NCBI GenBank assembly: GCA_037349105.1 | Contig: JAYJMM010000120.1 | Span: forward strand, 7,692,001-7,756,000 | Source: Limnomonas spitsbergensis | Taxonomy: Eukaryota > Chlorophyta > Chlorophyceae > Chlamydomonadales | Reading direction: 5' to 3' | Length of the DNA stretch: 64,000 bases | Shown: positions 21,813 through 34,329 of the stretch, piece by piece | How positions within the stretch are numbered: the first letter of the stretch is position 1 | How the letters are laid out: every line of letters starts with the position of its first letter | Notes under the pieces: generated by a model | Databases searched by the model: none | What the model was told of the DNA's origin: nothing | Seen by the model: only the letters and a program-made list of their open reading frames with translations | Made by a program: the position numbers and the translations under genes

Positions 21813-23513
21813 AGTCTTAGAAGTCGTCATGAACATGGATGTACTCGCAGAGTCGCAGGTCGGGAAGGGCGCATGGGCCCAGCGGCAGTTTGAGAGGGAT
21901 GGGCCTGAGGCAGGCCTTCCTGTCAGCCTCATTCCCGCAAGGGACGCGTGGCGGGGCATGGGCACCCTATGAGCTTGTCTGAACAAAAGGCGGGGGGCAT
22001 TGCTGCGAAAAGGCCTCCCCAAAACAACGTATGACGGCCGCAAAAATAACAAGTCATACGCAGAGTACGGTTAATCCTCCCAATTCGAAAACCTCGGCCA
22101 GTGCAATTATGTCAATTGTTTCTCTTAGATAATTATGAAAGCCGAGGTGTGAAAAAATTTAAAAATATTGCAGTGGGGATGCGGGGGGCCTGGGACCCCA
22201 CTTGCCTCCCCCTGCAGCTCAAAAACAGCAGGTGGCTTCAGCAGTGGATTTCACATTCGATTCTTTGTATTTCCGGCCTCCACAGACTTTTTACAAGAAA
22301 AACTAGAGGGGAGGAGATGGGGAAAGGGCAGCTCTCCTCAGGGGTTTTGGCCCCCCCTACCATGGCAACGAAAACCGAGGGCCAAAAGGTATCTGCTTGC
22401 ACCCAAAAGTGATAGGGGGACCCAGACCAGGATCATGCTTCATCACCCAGCGCCAGAACTCAAGACAAGCGAAAAGCTAGCTGCAGAAGCAAGAATCAAT
22501 GCAGGAGCCGAGGAACATGCACCATGCATCTCCGCCTTGCCGCTGGTACAACATGCGGCGCCGCTCGCATACCCAACAATGCACCACTTGCCGTTGCAAT
22601 ACCGACACAAAGCCAGTGGCAGTAGTTTGGACCCCAACCCTCTCACCAACCTGGAACCTGCCCCTCCCGTGTGCCCCTCCTGCCACACCCAAAAGCCCAC
22701 CTGCGGCCGCCACCGGAGCCGCCGGCAACACTGTAGTCAGCAAGCAAAACACAGGATGTTAGGAAAACAATTAATTTTAAGCATTGGGCCAGGAGATGCA
22801 CTCTGGGCAGTGTGCCTTTGTGGGGGGCAGGCTGTTGGCAGGAAGCCTGGGGTACACAACAAGGATTAGAAGCAGTACATGGGGGGACGAGGGCGGCAAG
22901 AGGGGCTGGTGGCAGGACGGAGGGGTGGGCATGAGGCTCAGGGGGGCTCATAAAGTACAGCCTCGGTGCACATCGAGAACCACTAACTGAGGTTGCTCCC
23001 ACAGTAGATCAAGGCATGAAGTGGAGCCACATGGATGGCCATGCATGAGGCTAAGGAGGAGTACATGAGGAGAGAGCCGCGAAGTCACAAACGGGTCAGC
23101 GGCAGGGTGGTCCGGGAGGCGAGACATAGTTACATCCCCCAAAGCGGTAAGGGGGGAGGGGCTCCACTGAAACATTAGAGGTGGCGCCACCCTGATGCAT
23201 GGGGGCAGCCAGCAGTACAGGGCCATCGATTGGCAGCATGTGGTGCGAGGTCGCAAGCGGTTGAAAGGGCAGTGAGGCGGCAGGGGGGGTGAGAGTGAGC
23301 CCGGCGGCAGTTTGGGGGAGGCAGGGATTTCTGCCAGTGCCTTACAAGAAATTGATACCGTAGTCGGGTTTTGTTTTTTTGTTTGGTTTTTTTTAGAAAA
23401 CCAATCATTGAAACCAACAATTTTAGGTGTCAAAGAGAAAACCAACCAAAAACATCAAATATTTCGGGTACCATTAGAGTCACCCCCCCTTTTACCTCCC
23501 CATTCTGCGCCGC
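21813..23513 (-). repeat. Inverted copy (left arm of 1.7-kb inverted repeat)
   Basis: Read on the minus strand, this stretch matches 26660-28365 end to end and 1-925 in part. It ends at ...CCTCCCCATTCTGCGCC, mirrored by GGCGCAGAATGGGGAGG at 26660. With the right arm it forms a large imperfect palindrome around a 3.1-kb spacer. No gene is called inside. Confidence 0.93.
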
Positions 23514-23680
23514 TCGCATGCCCAACAATGCACCGCTTGCCGTTGCAATACCGACACAGAGCCAGTGGCAGCAGTTTGGACCCCACCCCTCTCACCAACC
23601 TGGAACCTGCCCCTCCCGTGCCCCTCCTGCCACACCCAAAAGCCCATTTCTGCCAGTGCTTTGCAAGAAATGGATAACCT
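23510..23680 (-). repeat. Extra partial copy abutting the inverted repeat
   Basis: About 140 bp (CGCTCGCATGCCCAACAATG onward) repeats 22560-22700 immediately outside the left arm. It is then followed by a variant of TTTCTGCCAGTGC..GCAAGAAAT, which also occurs at 23330 and inverted at 26825. It shows repeated local rearrangement at this edge. Confidence 0.8.
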
Positions 23681-25046
23681 TGCTGAGAGATGAAACATTC
23701 AAATGCAGAAGGGAAGATGAATACCAGGGAGGGGGGGGCAACGGCTGGTTTCGGAAACTTTTTGTTTATGAATGTGTTTGCGCAGCATACTCCAGGCGGG
23801 AAATAACACGGTCATAATTTAAGAAGGCGGTATCAGCTAAGCGAGGGTCGACTCTGTGCCCTGGGTATGACGCAATTAAGTAGACCCAATGGCAACATGC
23901 AGGCCAGGTTTCCCTGTCCAAAACGGGTTCATAGTCAGGTCCCTTATTTATTTCCCATGCCATTTCCTGCTCTCCAAATTCAAGACAATAGAAGTCCGTT
24001 TAATACCTTATTGAAATGTATGATTTAGATACCACGTAGTCTGTTATCGCGTCTCAAAAAAAGGCTACAGTACTGCACATCACGAAGCGTGGCCAAGGCC
24101 CATGGGGGGCAGCAGCACCAGGAAAACAGGGCAAATGAGCAGCAAATGAGCCACATGAAGACGCGTGAAGAGCACCAGAGGGAATATAAGATTATAAGAG
24201 TCAAATCCTGGGAACCCTGGTAAAATCACATGCACTTTGGCAATATACCATAGTGGGCCTTCATGCATGCAACCACAGGGACGTGCAACGAGCCCTTGTA
24301 AGTCAGAGGTGTCAACCCATATTTGGTTTGAAGCATGGCCCACCCATCAAGGCATCAAGAGTTTAATACTGTATTAAAAGCAACAGTGAACCAGATATAA
24401 TGAGTTTGAATGCCAATTTGCTTCGATTGTATGGAATTTGGGGTACGTCTGAATTCTATTTTTATATCTCATGGATCTAGGTTTTTTCAAACAGGGTAGC
24501 ACTGGTTTCAAACACAGCATGTCCCACAAGTGTCCTTCAGGCCAGCTTTCAATTTTACGCACGTCAAATAAGCCCCCATTTTGTTTGCAAAAAAAAATCT
24601 TCAAAACCTGTATAGGAGAGAAAACTAGAGTCCATGATCTGGCCCCTTTTTTGCAGGCAAGACAATGACAGGCTTGGGAGTGGCCAGTCCACGACCTATT
24701 GCTTGACCCCCTGTCATCCGTTCCTATGTTTTTTGTGCAAAAGACAGGGAGGCTTATTTGACATACTAAAAATCCGTGGCTTTTCAAGATGGTTCACTCT
24801 GCACCGAGATCCTTGACCTCCCTTACCACCCCAGTGACAGCCCCAAGTGGAAATATGTGTCACTTTCCGAATAACAACACATCTTGTAGATTTGAGCTTT
24901 TGAAAACCTAGTATAACACCATGCCATGCTTTTCCGATGCTTTCTAGGTTGTGCATGTAAGGAGCCTGTGCGCTAGCTCTGGTGGAGCCCATGTGATCCC
25001 ATGCATCCTGCGTGGATCACAGGTGTGGCTGGGGAGCTGTGAACTG
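23681..25046 (+). other. Spacer of the palindrome, no gene; short inverted repeat
   Basis: No supported gene. The phrase GTCAAATAAGCCCCC..TTTTG at 24559-24598 is mirrored at about 24727-24766, leaving a hairpin of about 200 bp that may be a small MITE-like element. Confidence 0.4.
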
Positions 25047-25370
25047 CTAGTTCTTTAAGGAGTGGGGGGACGTGGAGGGGTGGGATACCAACGACTGGAA
25101 AGAGGTGCATGATATCTTTCTAGAAAATGACAGAGCTACCAATGATGACGAGGTGAACATAGGGGTACAGGATTTCTGTAGCAGGGGGGGGTAACGGATT
25201 TGGAAGAGGGTGGGGGGCAGGAGTAAGGAGAGGGTCCATGATAGGTGTAGACAGGGTCCATCCGGCAGCGCGAAGCAAATGTACCAATTGTTCATGTTGT
25301 GTGGATTTGTGGGAAAGGCAGAATTGAGGTAAGATTTGAGAAGATTTGAGGTAAACCCGAGCTCAATAAT

Positions 25371-26465
25371 ATGGATAGTACAACGTCGTGGAAGGTCAAG
25401 AAGGAAGGCAGGGTTGGCAAGCCGGGCAGGAGGATAACTGGTGGACAGTGGACACCCTCGCACCTCCCCGCAGCCGCCACCAGACCAGGGCGGGGCTGCG
25501 CCTACGCGCTCCTCCACGCCAGTTTCCGACTCAGGCAAACGTGGGTCAGCACCGCAGGGGCTCGGTCTGCCGCAGCGACATGGTGCTGCCCTACTTCGAA
25601 TCCATGCATAGCCCAGAGGCATTACAGAGGGAGCGGGATAGGAGGAGCAGAGAGTGCCACGACCGCAGGCCGCAAAACAGCGGCCAGCGCGGCAGCGACC
25701 CGCAGCCCACCAGCTCTGGCGCCAAGGCCCGCACCGCCGAGAGGAAGCATAGAAGGGGAAGTCACAAGGCGCCTCCAGAAGAGCGCAGCGTGCGCCAAAG
25801 ATGAGGAGGTGCGGGCACTGAGGTATTTCATCCAGCATACTATCCTCCCTCACCCCCCCCGCCCGGGAAAGCCAGGAGGCTCATCCCAGCCCCACGCACG
25901 CCCCAAGCCGCCAGAAGAAGGCGAAGTGGGCAGCGAATGGAACCGCCACAGCGCCCCGCCTGTCGCTGCACCCCCCTCAGCAGGAAGCCGCATCAGAGCA
26001 CCCACCTGGCCTCCGGGGTTCGAGCCAACAACCAGCCAGGCCCCCTTTACCAGCGGCGCCGGTCTGCCAGCTCCACCACAACCCCCTCCCAGTACTGACC
26101 TGGGGCACCAGGCCATGGTCACTTTCAACGAGCCACAGCAGTTGCCGCACCTACAGCAGCAGCAGAGCCACTCTCTCCAACTGCACCTCGGAACCCAAAC
26201 CTCTGAGTCCCAGCAGCCACATGAGCAACGACAGCCGCAGCCAACAGTGCAGCTGCCGCTGTTCACACAGCCGCCACAGCCGCCACAGCCGCACACAACC
26301 CCGTGGGTGCTGTCACCAACAGTGCAGGTGTCGCCCGAAGGAGGCCAGGGGACGTTCAGACATGCCTCACCAGTTTCTGCCCCATCCCCCTCAAATGCAA
26401 GGACAAGAGGATTGTGGCTGCTAGGGCCCCGCCTCTCCCGATGCCGGAAACACCTCATCAGCTAA
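25371..26465 (+). CDS. Pro/Gln-rich open frame, uncertain gene
   Basis: A single 364-codon frame lies in the palindrome spacer. The N-terminal half is basic and Ala-rich. The C-terminal half is Pro/Gln-rich, with QLPHLQQQQSHSLQLHLG and repeated PPQPPQP. No domain is recognised. An overlapping minus frame (25047-25853) and another plus frame are also long because the region is GC-rich. The switch to ordered Q/P-rich sequence after about residue 170 is the only sign favouring translation. It could be an exon of a larger gene. Confidence 0.3.
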   Translation: MDSTTSWKVKKEGRVGKPGRRITGGQWTPSHLPAAATRPGRGCAYALLHASFRLRQTWVSTAGARSAAATWCCPTSNPCIAQRHYRGSGIGGAESATTAGRKTAASAAATRSPPALAPRPAPPRGSIEGEVTRRLQKSAACAKDEEVRALRYFIQHTILPHPPRPGKPGGSSQPHARPKPPEEGEVGSEWNRHSAPPVAAPPSAGSRIRAPTWPPGFEPTTSQAPFTSGAGLPAPPQPPPSTDLGHQAMVTFNEPQQLPHLQQQQSHSLQLHLGTQTSESQQPHEQRQPQPTVQLPLFTQPPQPPQPHTTPWVLSPTVQVSPEGGQGTFRHASPVSAPSPSNARTRGLWLLGPRLSRCRKHLIS

Positions 26466-26659
26466 CCGAGCAACTTTTGCAGCCCTTACTACGTTATTTT
26501 CATTTGCTCGAGCGAATGACTCTAATAATCTGAACTGCCTCTTCATTCTAGATACAGTACCGGATGGAGATTGGTCGCAGTTGGCGCAGAATGGGGACGA
26601 AAAAGGACTGCCTCTTCATTCTGGACTGTCTCTGCCTCATCATTCTAGATAGAGATTAG

Positions 26660-28365
26660 TCGCAGTGGGCGCAGAATGGGGAGGTAAAAGGGGGGGTGAC
26701 TCTCATGGTACCCGAGATAATTGATGTTTTTGGTTGGTTTTTCTCTTTGGCACCTAAAACTGTTGGTTTCAATGATTGGTTTTCTAATAAAAACCAATCA
26801 AAATTCAAAACCCCACTATGGTATCAATTTTTTGCAAGGCACTGGCGGAAATCCCTGCCTTCCCCAAACTGCCGCCGGGCTCACTCTCACCCCCCCTGCC
26901 GCCTCACTGCCCTTTCAACCGCTTGCTACCTCGCACCGCATGATGCCAATCGATCGCCTTGTACTGCTGGCTGCCCCCATGCATCAGGGTGGCGCCACCT
27001 CTGTTGTTTCAGTGGAGCCCCCACCCCCCTTACCGCTTTGGGGGATGTAACTATGTTTCGCCTCCCGGACCACCCTGCCGCTGACCCGTTTGTGACTTCG
27101 CGGCTCTCTCCTCATGTACTCCTCCTTAGCCTCATGCATGGCCATCCATGTGGCTCCACTTCAAGCCTTGATCTACTGTGGGAGCAACCTCAGTTAGTGG
27201 TTCTCGATGTGCACCGAGGCTGTACTTTATGAGCCCCCCTGAGCCTCATGCCCACCCCTCCGTCCTGCCACCAGCCCCTCTTGCCGCCCTCGTCCCCCCA
27301 TGTACTGCTTCTAATCCTTGTTGTGTACCCCAGGCTTCCTGCCAACAGCCTGCCCCCCACAAAGGCACACTGCCCAGAGTGCATTTCCTGGCCCAATGCT
27401 TAAAATTAATTGTTTTCCTAACATCCTGTGTTTTGCTTGCTGACTACAGTGTTGCCGGCGGCTCCGGTGGCGGCCGCAGGTGGGCTTTGGGGTGTGGCAG
27501 GAGGGGCACACGGGAGGGGCAGGTTCCAGGTTGGTGAGAGGGTTGGGGTCCAAACTGCTGCCACTGGCTTTGTGTCGGTATTGCAACGGCAAGCGATGCA
27601 TTGTTGGGCATGCGAGCGGCGCCGCATGTTGTACCAGCGGCAAGGCGGAGATGCATGGTGCATGTTCCTCGGCTCCTGCATTGATTCTTGCTTCTGCAGC
27701 TAGCTTTTTGCTTGTCTTGATTTCTGGCGCCGGGTGAGAAAGGAGGATCCTGGTCTGGGTCCCCCTATAACTTTTGGGTGCAAGCAGATACCTTTTGGCC
27801 CTCGGTTTTCGTTGCCATGGTAGGGGGGGCCGAAACCCCTGAGGAGAGCTGCCCTTCCCCCATCTCCTCCCCTCTAGTTTTTCTTGTACAAAGTCTGTGG
27901 AGGCTGGAAATGCAAAGAATCGAATGTGAAATCCACTGCTGAAGCCACCTGCTGTTTTTGAGCTGCAGGGGGAGGTAAGTGGGGTCCCAGGCCCCCCGCA
28001 TCCCCATAGCAATATTTTTAAATTTTTTCACACCTCGGCTTTCATAATTATTTAAGAGAAACAATTGACATAATTGCACTGGCCGAGGTTTTCGAATTGG
28101 GAGGATTAACCGTACTCTGTATGACTTGTTATTTTTGAGGCCGTCATACGTTGTTTTGGGGAGGCCTTCTCGCAGCAATGCCCCCCGCCTTTTGTTCAGA
28201 CAAGCTCATAGGGTGCCCATCCCCTGCCACGCGTCCCTTGAGGGAATGAGGCTGACAGGAAGGCCTGCCTCAGGCCCATCCCTCTCAAACTGCCGCTGGG
28301 CCCATGCGCCCTTCCCGACCTGCGACTCTGCGAGTACATCCATGTTCATGACGACTTCTAAGACT
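26660..28365 (+). repeat. Right arm of the 1.7-kb inverted repeat
   Basis: Mirror of 21813-23513. From 27393 on it is also the start of direct copy B, so one stretch takes part in both a direct and an inverted duplication. It contains T-rich blocks (GGTTGGTTTTTCTC, AAAACCAATC) resembling the interior of the TIR element at 16946. Confidence 0.93.
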
Positions 28366-28837
28366 CCCTCTTTGCATGCCTCAGCCCCTCCGTCGCCTTT
28401 CTCGGCCCTTGATGGCCTGCCTCCCCATGCAACAATTTGTATCATGCCGATGCCTGACTCATTTTCTCACACACACCCTCTCTGTCCCCATCGGCCTGAG
28501 ACCCTGCGGGCTTTGGATTGAAAAAAATCCCTGGACCTGCAATCTGGTCTGTCGGGCCACCCTTTGTATGAGCCCCCTCAGGCATTCCTCTGCTTGCCTT
28601 GTACCTGTCCTCCCGCGAGGTCTTCCCACAAGAGTGCACTGGGTTGCACCACCACGCATGCGCATGAAGTGCAACCCACACTCTCCGACCTCCCACAAGG
28701 AGAATACCTTGGTCTCACCTGAGCTCCACGTGGGCCTGGTCCGTGCATGAGCCTGCCCCACCTTTGCATTGGCCCTGGACCCCTAGGGACTGCTGCCCGC
28801 ATGGGGGCTGCTCTGGCAGATTTGTGGGATCTGCCGC

Positions 28838-30409
28838 TTCCTGCCTGCGACCACTCCTGCTATGCCCCTGCCTTTCCCATGCTTCCTGCCTGCGACCACT
28901 CCTGTTATGCCCCTGCCTTTCCCATGCTTCCTGCCTGCGACCACTCCTGTTATGCCCCTGCCTTTCCCATGCTTCCTGCCTGCGACCACTCCTGTTATGC
29001 CCCTACCTTACCCATGCTTCCTGCCTGCGACCACTCCTGTTATGCCCCTGCCTTTCCCATGCTTCCTGCCTGCGACCACTCCTGTTATGCCCCTACCTTA
29101 CCCATGCTTCCTGCCTGCGACCACTCCTGTTATGCCCCTGCCTTTCCCATGCTTCCTGCCTGCGACCACTCCTGTTATGCCCCTGCCTTTCCCATGCTTC
29201 CTGCCTGCGACCACTCCTGTTATGCCCCTGCCTTTCCCATGCTTCCTGCCTGCGACCACTCCTGTTATGCCCCTGCCTTTCCCATGCTTCCTGCCTGCGA
29301 CCACTCCTGTTATGCCCCTACCTTTCCCATGCTTCCTGCCTGCGACCCCTCCTGTTATGCCCCTGCCTTTCCCATACTTACTGCCTGCGACCCCTCCTGT
29401 TATGCCCCTGCCTTACCCATGCTTCCTGCCTGCGACCACTCCTGTTATGCCCCTGCCTTTCCCATGCTTCCTGCCTGCGACCACTCCTGTTATGCCCCTG
29501 CCTTTCCCATGCTTCCTGCCTGCGACCACTCCTGTTATGCCCCTACCTTTCCCATGCTTCCTGCCTGCGACCACTCCTGTTATGCCCTGCCTTTCCCATG
29601 CTTCCTGCCTGCGACCACTCCTGTTATGCCCCTGCCTTTCCCATGCTTCCTGCCTGCGACCACTCCTGTTATGCCCCTGCCTTTCCCATGCTTCCTGCCT
29701 GCGACCACTCCTGTTATGCCCCTACCTTTCCCATGCTTCCTGCCTGCGACCACTCCTGTTATGCCCTGCCTTTCCCATGCTTCCTGCCTGCGACCACTCC
29801 TGTTATGCCCCTGCCTTTCCCATGTTTCCTGCCTGCGACCACTCCTGTTATGCCCCTGCCTTTCCCATGCTTCCTGCCTGCGACCACTCCTGTTATGCCC
29901 CTACCTTTCCCATGCTTCCTGCCTGCGACCACTCCTGTTATGCCCTGCCTTTCCCATGCTTCCTGCCTGCGACCACTCCTGTTATGCCCCTGCCTTTCCC
30001 ATGTTTCCTGCCTGCGACCACTCCTGTTATGCCCCTGCCTTTCCCATGCTTCCTGCCTGGGACCACTCCTGTTATGCCCCTGCCTTTCCCATGCTTCCTG
30101 CCTGCGACCACTCCTGTTATGCCCCTACCTTTCCCATGCTTCCTGCCTGCGACCACTCCTGTTATGCCCCTGCCTTTCCCATGCTTCCTGCCTGCGACCC
30201 CTCCTGTTATGCCCCTACCTTTCCCATGCTTCCTGCCTGCGACCACTCCTGTTATGCCCCTGCCTTTCCCATGCTTCCTGCCTGCGACCACTCCTGTTAT
30301 GCCCCTGCCTTTCCCATGCTTCCTGCCTGCGACCACTCCTGTTATGCCCCTGCCTTACCCATGCTTCCTGCCTGCGACCACTCCTGTTATGCCCCTGCCT
30401 TTCCCATGC
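28838..30409 (+). repeat. 45-bp minisatellite, 35 units (copy B)
   Basis: Thirty-five units of the same 45-bp repeat as at 1411. Three units lack one C (near 29585, 29764 and 29943) and are spaced about 179 bp apart, each within an identical four-unit block, so part of the array grew by duplicating 179-bp blocks. The three single-base losses shift and then restore the reading frame. The long open frames here follow from the stop-free unit. Confidence 0.97.
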
Positions 30410-30469
30410 TTCCGCCGTGCCCGCACCCCTTGACCCAAAGCCCTTGCATGTACCTCCTCCATCCCGCCT

Positions 30470-30745
30470 CTGTACCGCCTGCTGCCCCTAACCGTATACC
30501 GCCTCCTGCCTTACAACGCTATGCCCCCACATACGCACTACCGGCCTCTCGGTGTGCGACTCTTGTCACATTTGTATACATCAGTTAATTTCCGGACTTC
30601 TGCTTGCTGATTTCAGTGGCGGTGGCGGTGGGGGCGCAACCTCAGTTGGCGGCGGCAGGTGGGTGAAGGGTGGGCCGGAAGGGGCAGGTGGGCGAAGGAG
30701 TGTGGTCTGAACTGCTTGTCCTGGCCTTGTGCTGGTTTTGCTAGG
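30470..30745 (+). other. Copy-B-only block with exon-like module
   Basis: This block is missing from copy A. It holds a TTTCAG acceptor and a GTGGGT donor around 30617-30658, flanked by bases resembling 40-180 of the window. It may be the ancestral 5' exon of the membrane-protein gene, with copy A having lost it. Confidence 0.4.
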
Positions 30746-30866
30746 GCGGTGATGAGCTCCTATCCCGTCCTTCCTTGCCTCTCTGACCTCCCGGCCTTGC
30801 TTGACCCTCCGACACAATCAACTCGCACGTCTCTTTACAGGGCATGACGTCTGCTCAGTCCTGGGC

Positions 30867-31593
30867 ATGGCAGGAGCAGGCTTTATGATCTGCCTGTTGC
30901 TCTTGCCTTCGCTGCTGGCTTGGCCAATCGCCTTCATTGTGTGGACTTTGTGCAACTTTCGCCACACAAGAACCGGACATGGAGGGCAGCGGTCTGACTT
31001 AGCCATCGCTGGCACCGTGGCCTTCTGGGCGCTCTTCTATGCGTCTATTGCTGGTATCATCTTCTGCTATGAAAACCGCAATGCCACTTTCCTCAGCACC
31101 GCTGTTGGCATCACAATCGCCATCGGCTTCATGTTTCTCCTGGTGAGGTCCTTCAAGTTATGCGGTTGCTACTCCGCATAACGTTAAAATATTCTGAGCC
31201 AAGTATCTCAGGGCTCAGGATCGAGCCTAGGAATGCGATTCCACGGCAGTATTAGATTTCAAACCGTCGTTGGATCACCGCTGGGCTGTAGCCAGGCGGG
31301 ATTGCTATTTACATAGCATCTCCGGCATACACCTCTCCATGGTGGCTGGATCATGCCCTGGATCAGATGCTCTAAAATCTTGAGACAACCAATCTGATCT
31401 CTATGTTACCTTGTTCAACCTTGTTGTGAATCTGCAGGCAGTCGCCCGTGTCCGGCAGGAGTACGACGCAAATATTTTCAGTCTCGCTGCTCTGATCTTC
31501 GCCGTCAGGTTCTGGCTGTATGCCCTTCTGTGCCCAGTCCACTTTTTCCTTGGGATAACAAGCCCGTCACTGCGAGTGTTCCCAGAAGATTAG
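30867..31593 (+). CDS. Small four-helix membrane protein (copy B)
   Basis: Exons 30867-31142 and 31438-31593 have the same splice sites and 143-residue product as the copy-A gene at 2150-2872. A Trp replaces Arg in helix 2 (FWALFYASIAGIIF versus FRALFYASIAGIIF). Since an Arg in the middle of a hydrophobic helix is less expected, B probably has the ancestral residue. No family is recognised. Confidence 0.6.
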
Positions 31594-32361
31594 CTTATTT
31601 GGTGCATTATTATATTCAACCCCCAAGACGGAGACCGTGAGACTTCAGGCCATATACCTTAACAACGTCAACTGTATTTTGATTTTTTAAATGACCAAGC
31701 TTTAACTTAGCTCAGTTATTTTCCCTCAAAATTGTTGTTTGTAATTTTTAGTGTGCGATACTCCAATGATTTTGTATGACAGCTCAATGTGTGACAGCCT
31801 TACGGCCTCTCCTTGGGCATGTTGCCTGTTGAACATCGGGATCTGTGACATGCTCCTCTAAGAAAAGACACGTTACCCCGCCGGAAAAAGTGCGCGTGGG
31901 GGACATTAGTGTGGGGCCGGCCCCCATGGGGATTTGCCCACCCTGTTGGGTATCCTCACTGTGGGGATACATGTAGTGGAGCTCCGTCCATAATGGGTTT
32001 ACGTCAGCGGGGTATTTCTCATCGAACACTCCCACTGTGAGTCAAGCTGTGTTGATGCCACCACACCTGGCTTACGCGATGGGCGGTCCCAGTCATGTCC
32101 CCCTGTTGTAGGGATCCCCACAGTGGGACATCAGCGATGGGCGTACCCACGGATATCCAAGTGTTGTGGGGAAACCCAAAGTGGGAACTCCGGGATGGTT
32201 GCATCCAAGCTTCAGACCTCTAAAGGTAGTCCATACAAGGTTCTACCTCTGGTTCTCCCACACAAGTTATAGAAGAACGAAGAAGAAAACTACGCCCCAC
32301 AGGGGTTGTGAGGGTTCAGGAAGCAACGAAGCATGGGCAGAGGCATCGTCCGCACCATTGA
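31594..32361 (+). repeat. Spacer with degenerate 58-60-bp repeats (copy B)
   Basis: Counterpart of 2873-3640 with almost no change. No gene. Confidence 0.5.
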
Positions 32362-33371
32362 TAACAAGAAAAAAGTTTAAGAAAGCTACGGTGGCTTGCG
32401 CTTTTGGCTATGTTTGGCGGGTTGGTTGCTGGCTCCTGATGTCAAAAAATATTCTAACCTACGCCTTATTTGTACAATGCTGTGTAGGAGTTTTGTGGCG
32501 TGCACTTGCATTTTTTACGCAAGCGGCGGTGGGGACCCCAGGGACCCTAACACCGAGCACAGATCTGCGGCGACCTACCGCGCCTGGGTCCAGTCCACGG
32601 CGGGTGCCGTGCTGGTGCAAGCCAAGAGCCGCACTAGCCAGAGGGAGTGTGCTTGTGTGCGCATAAATTCGCGACTGCGGCTCGGCGCGATCAGCACGGC
32701 TGATACCAGAGGACGGCGCACCGGTCAGCGGTGAGAAGCACGCTGCTGCCAGCGGTGTTGGGCACGGGGGGCTAGCGAGCAGGTGGAAGATGCGCTACAT
32801 GTGTGCTTCCAGTGCCCTAGTGTCAGGGAGCAGTTACGGGAGCGGGGGTGGGCAGGTCCTCGGGGCGCTGCCACTAACATCCACCAGCTGTACCAGGCTG
32901 AGCAGGGGTGGGATACACTTGCTTTTGTGGACTGTGCTGTGGGCATTGTTGAGGGTTAGTCTCTTGGGATTCTGAGGCGCCGGTGTCGTTTGCCTTTCCG
33001 GCCATCTCTTTTGGTCCTTCTTTTTGTTTGTTGTTGTTGTTGTTGTTGTTTGCCCCCTTCTTAGTTTCTTCTCTTCTCCCTTCTGATCAGTGGGGCGCCC
33101 TCGTGGCCCAGCAGGGGTGGAATACGCTTGCTTTTGTGGCCTTGTTTTTGCGAGGCTTTGTCGAGGGCTAGTCTCAAATGGAACTCAGGTGTCGGACTTG
33201 GTCTTCTTTGCCTTCCCGGCCTCTCCTTTTGTTCCTTTGCCCCCTCTTAATTTAATTTCTTCTTTTCTCCCTTCTGAACAGTTGGGCGCCCATCGGCCGA
33301 GCTTTGAGCGGGCCCAGAGGTGTAACCTTATTGACTTGCATGTTTTAGCAAACTGTCGGGGCTAAGCGCTT
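32362..33371 (+). mobile_element. LINE-I 3' fragment (copy B)
   Basis: Counterpart of 3641-4650, including the same internal TGA before the CCQRCW...HVCFQC zinc knuckle, the (GTT)n run and the GGCCGAGCTTTGAGCGGGCC tail. The shared nonsense codon shows the element was already dead when the segment duplicated. Confidence 0.75.
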
Positions 33372-33911
33372 CACCGAGTAAATGACTGAACAAGTACAGG
33401 AAACAGTTAAAGCAAGTATTAAAGACACCCTTTCACTATTAAGGTGCTATGACTTCAGGAATATAAATAATTCCTGATCACTGCTGTTTAGACTCGAATG
33501 CCCAGCTGTAAACCTGGGAATCAGTCGATCGATAAAGACAAGTACCCCCTGGGCTACTTACCTGACTATTCTCTACTTTTAACAAGGTTGCCTGATGGTT
33601 CGACCCTTCCGAAGGTGACTGTTGCAGTAGTTGGGAGATGTAGTACTCTGTTCGACAGGGTACGATGATCGCTGGTGAGAAGTCGCTGGGGCGATCTTCA
33701 GATGGGGAGACTATCTTGATAAGCTATCAGGGAGTCGACTTGTAGCCTCTGGAATGGCTGTAGATGATGGGTTGGTGGAGTTGGTGGTGGTAAACCAGCT
33801 ACGAAGGCTGGAGAATGCCTGATAAGGGCCGAAATATCAGTGACTGGTGCTCATTTCACTTGAGATGAGTCGATCTGTGTCGTTCTCAGAGAAAAAATAA
33901 CTTGTATGGGC

Positions 33912-34097
33912 GAGCAGTGTATGTGCTGAACTCGATTAGGGTGAGCAGTGTATGTGCTGAACTCAGTTACAAAGAGCAGTGTATGTGCTGAACTCGATTA
34001 GGGTGAGCAGTGTATGTGCTGAACTCAGTTACAAAGAGCAGTGTATGTGCTGAACTCGATTAGGGTGAGCAGTGTATGTGCTGAACTCAAATGTAGG
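33912..34097 (+). repeat. 31-bp tandem array (copy B)
   Basis: Six units alternating CGATTAGGGT and CAGTTACAAA ends, identical in arrangement to 5191-5376. No unit has been gained or lost since the duplication, unlike the 45-bp array nearby. Confidence 0.95.
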
Positions 34098-34329
34098 ATT
34101 CTCGGAAAGGTTGAGATCGTGATCAGCTGTTCAAGTAAGAAAGAAATAGTGGCTGCAGAAACTTCAGCAGCCACTAAGAAGGACGCTTCAGTGTGAAAAT
34201 ACACACTTCTCTGGCATCCAGAGAATACATAAAAGTGTAACTGCAACAGCAGTTCCGTACACAGAGTTAAACTGCAGGAATCCTTAAACAAGGAACTGAT
34301 AATTCAGTTACCGTAATACCCGCGGTGCG

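Noticed and set aside
25047..25853. 268-codon minus frame overlapping the Pro/Gln-rich plus frame
   Set aside because: No domain; GC-rich sequence leaves several frames open, and the plus frame has the more protein-like second half.
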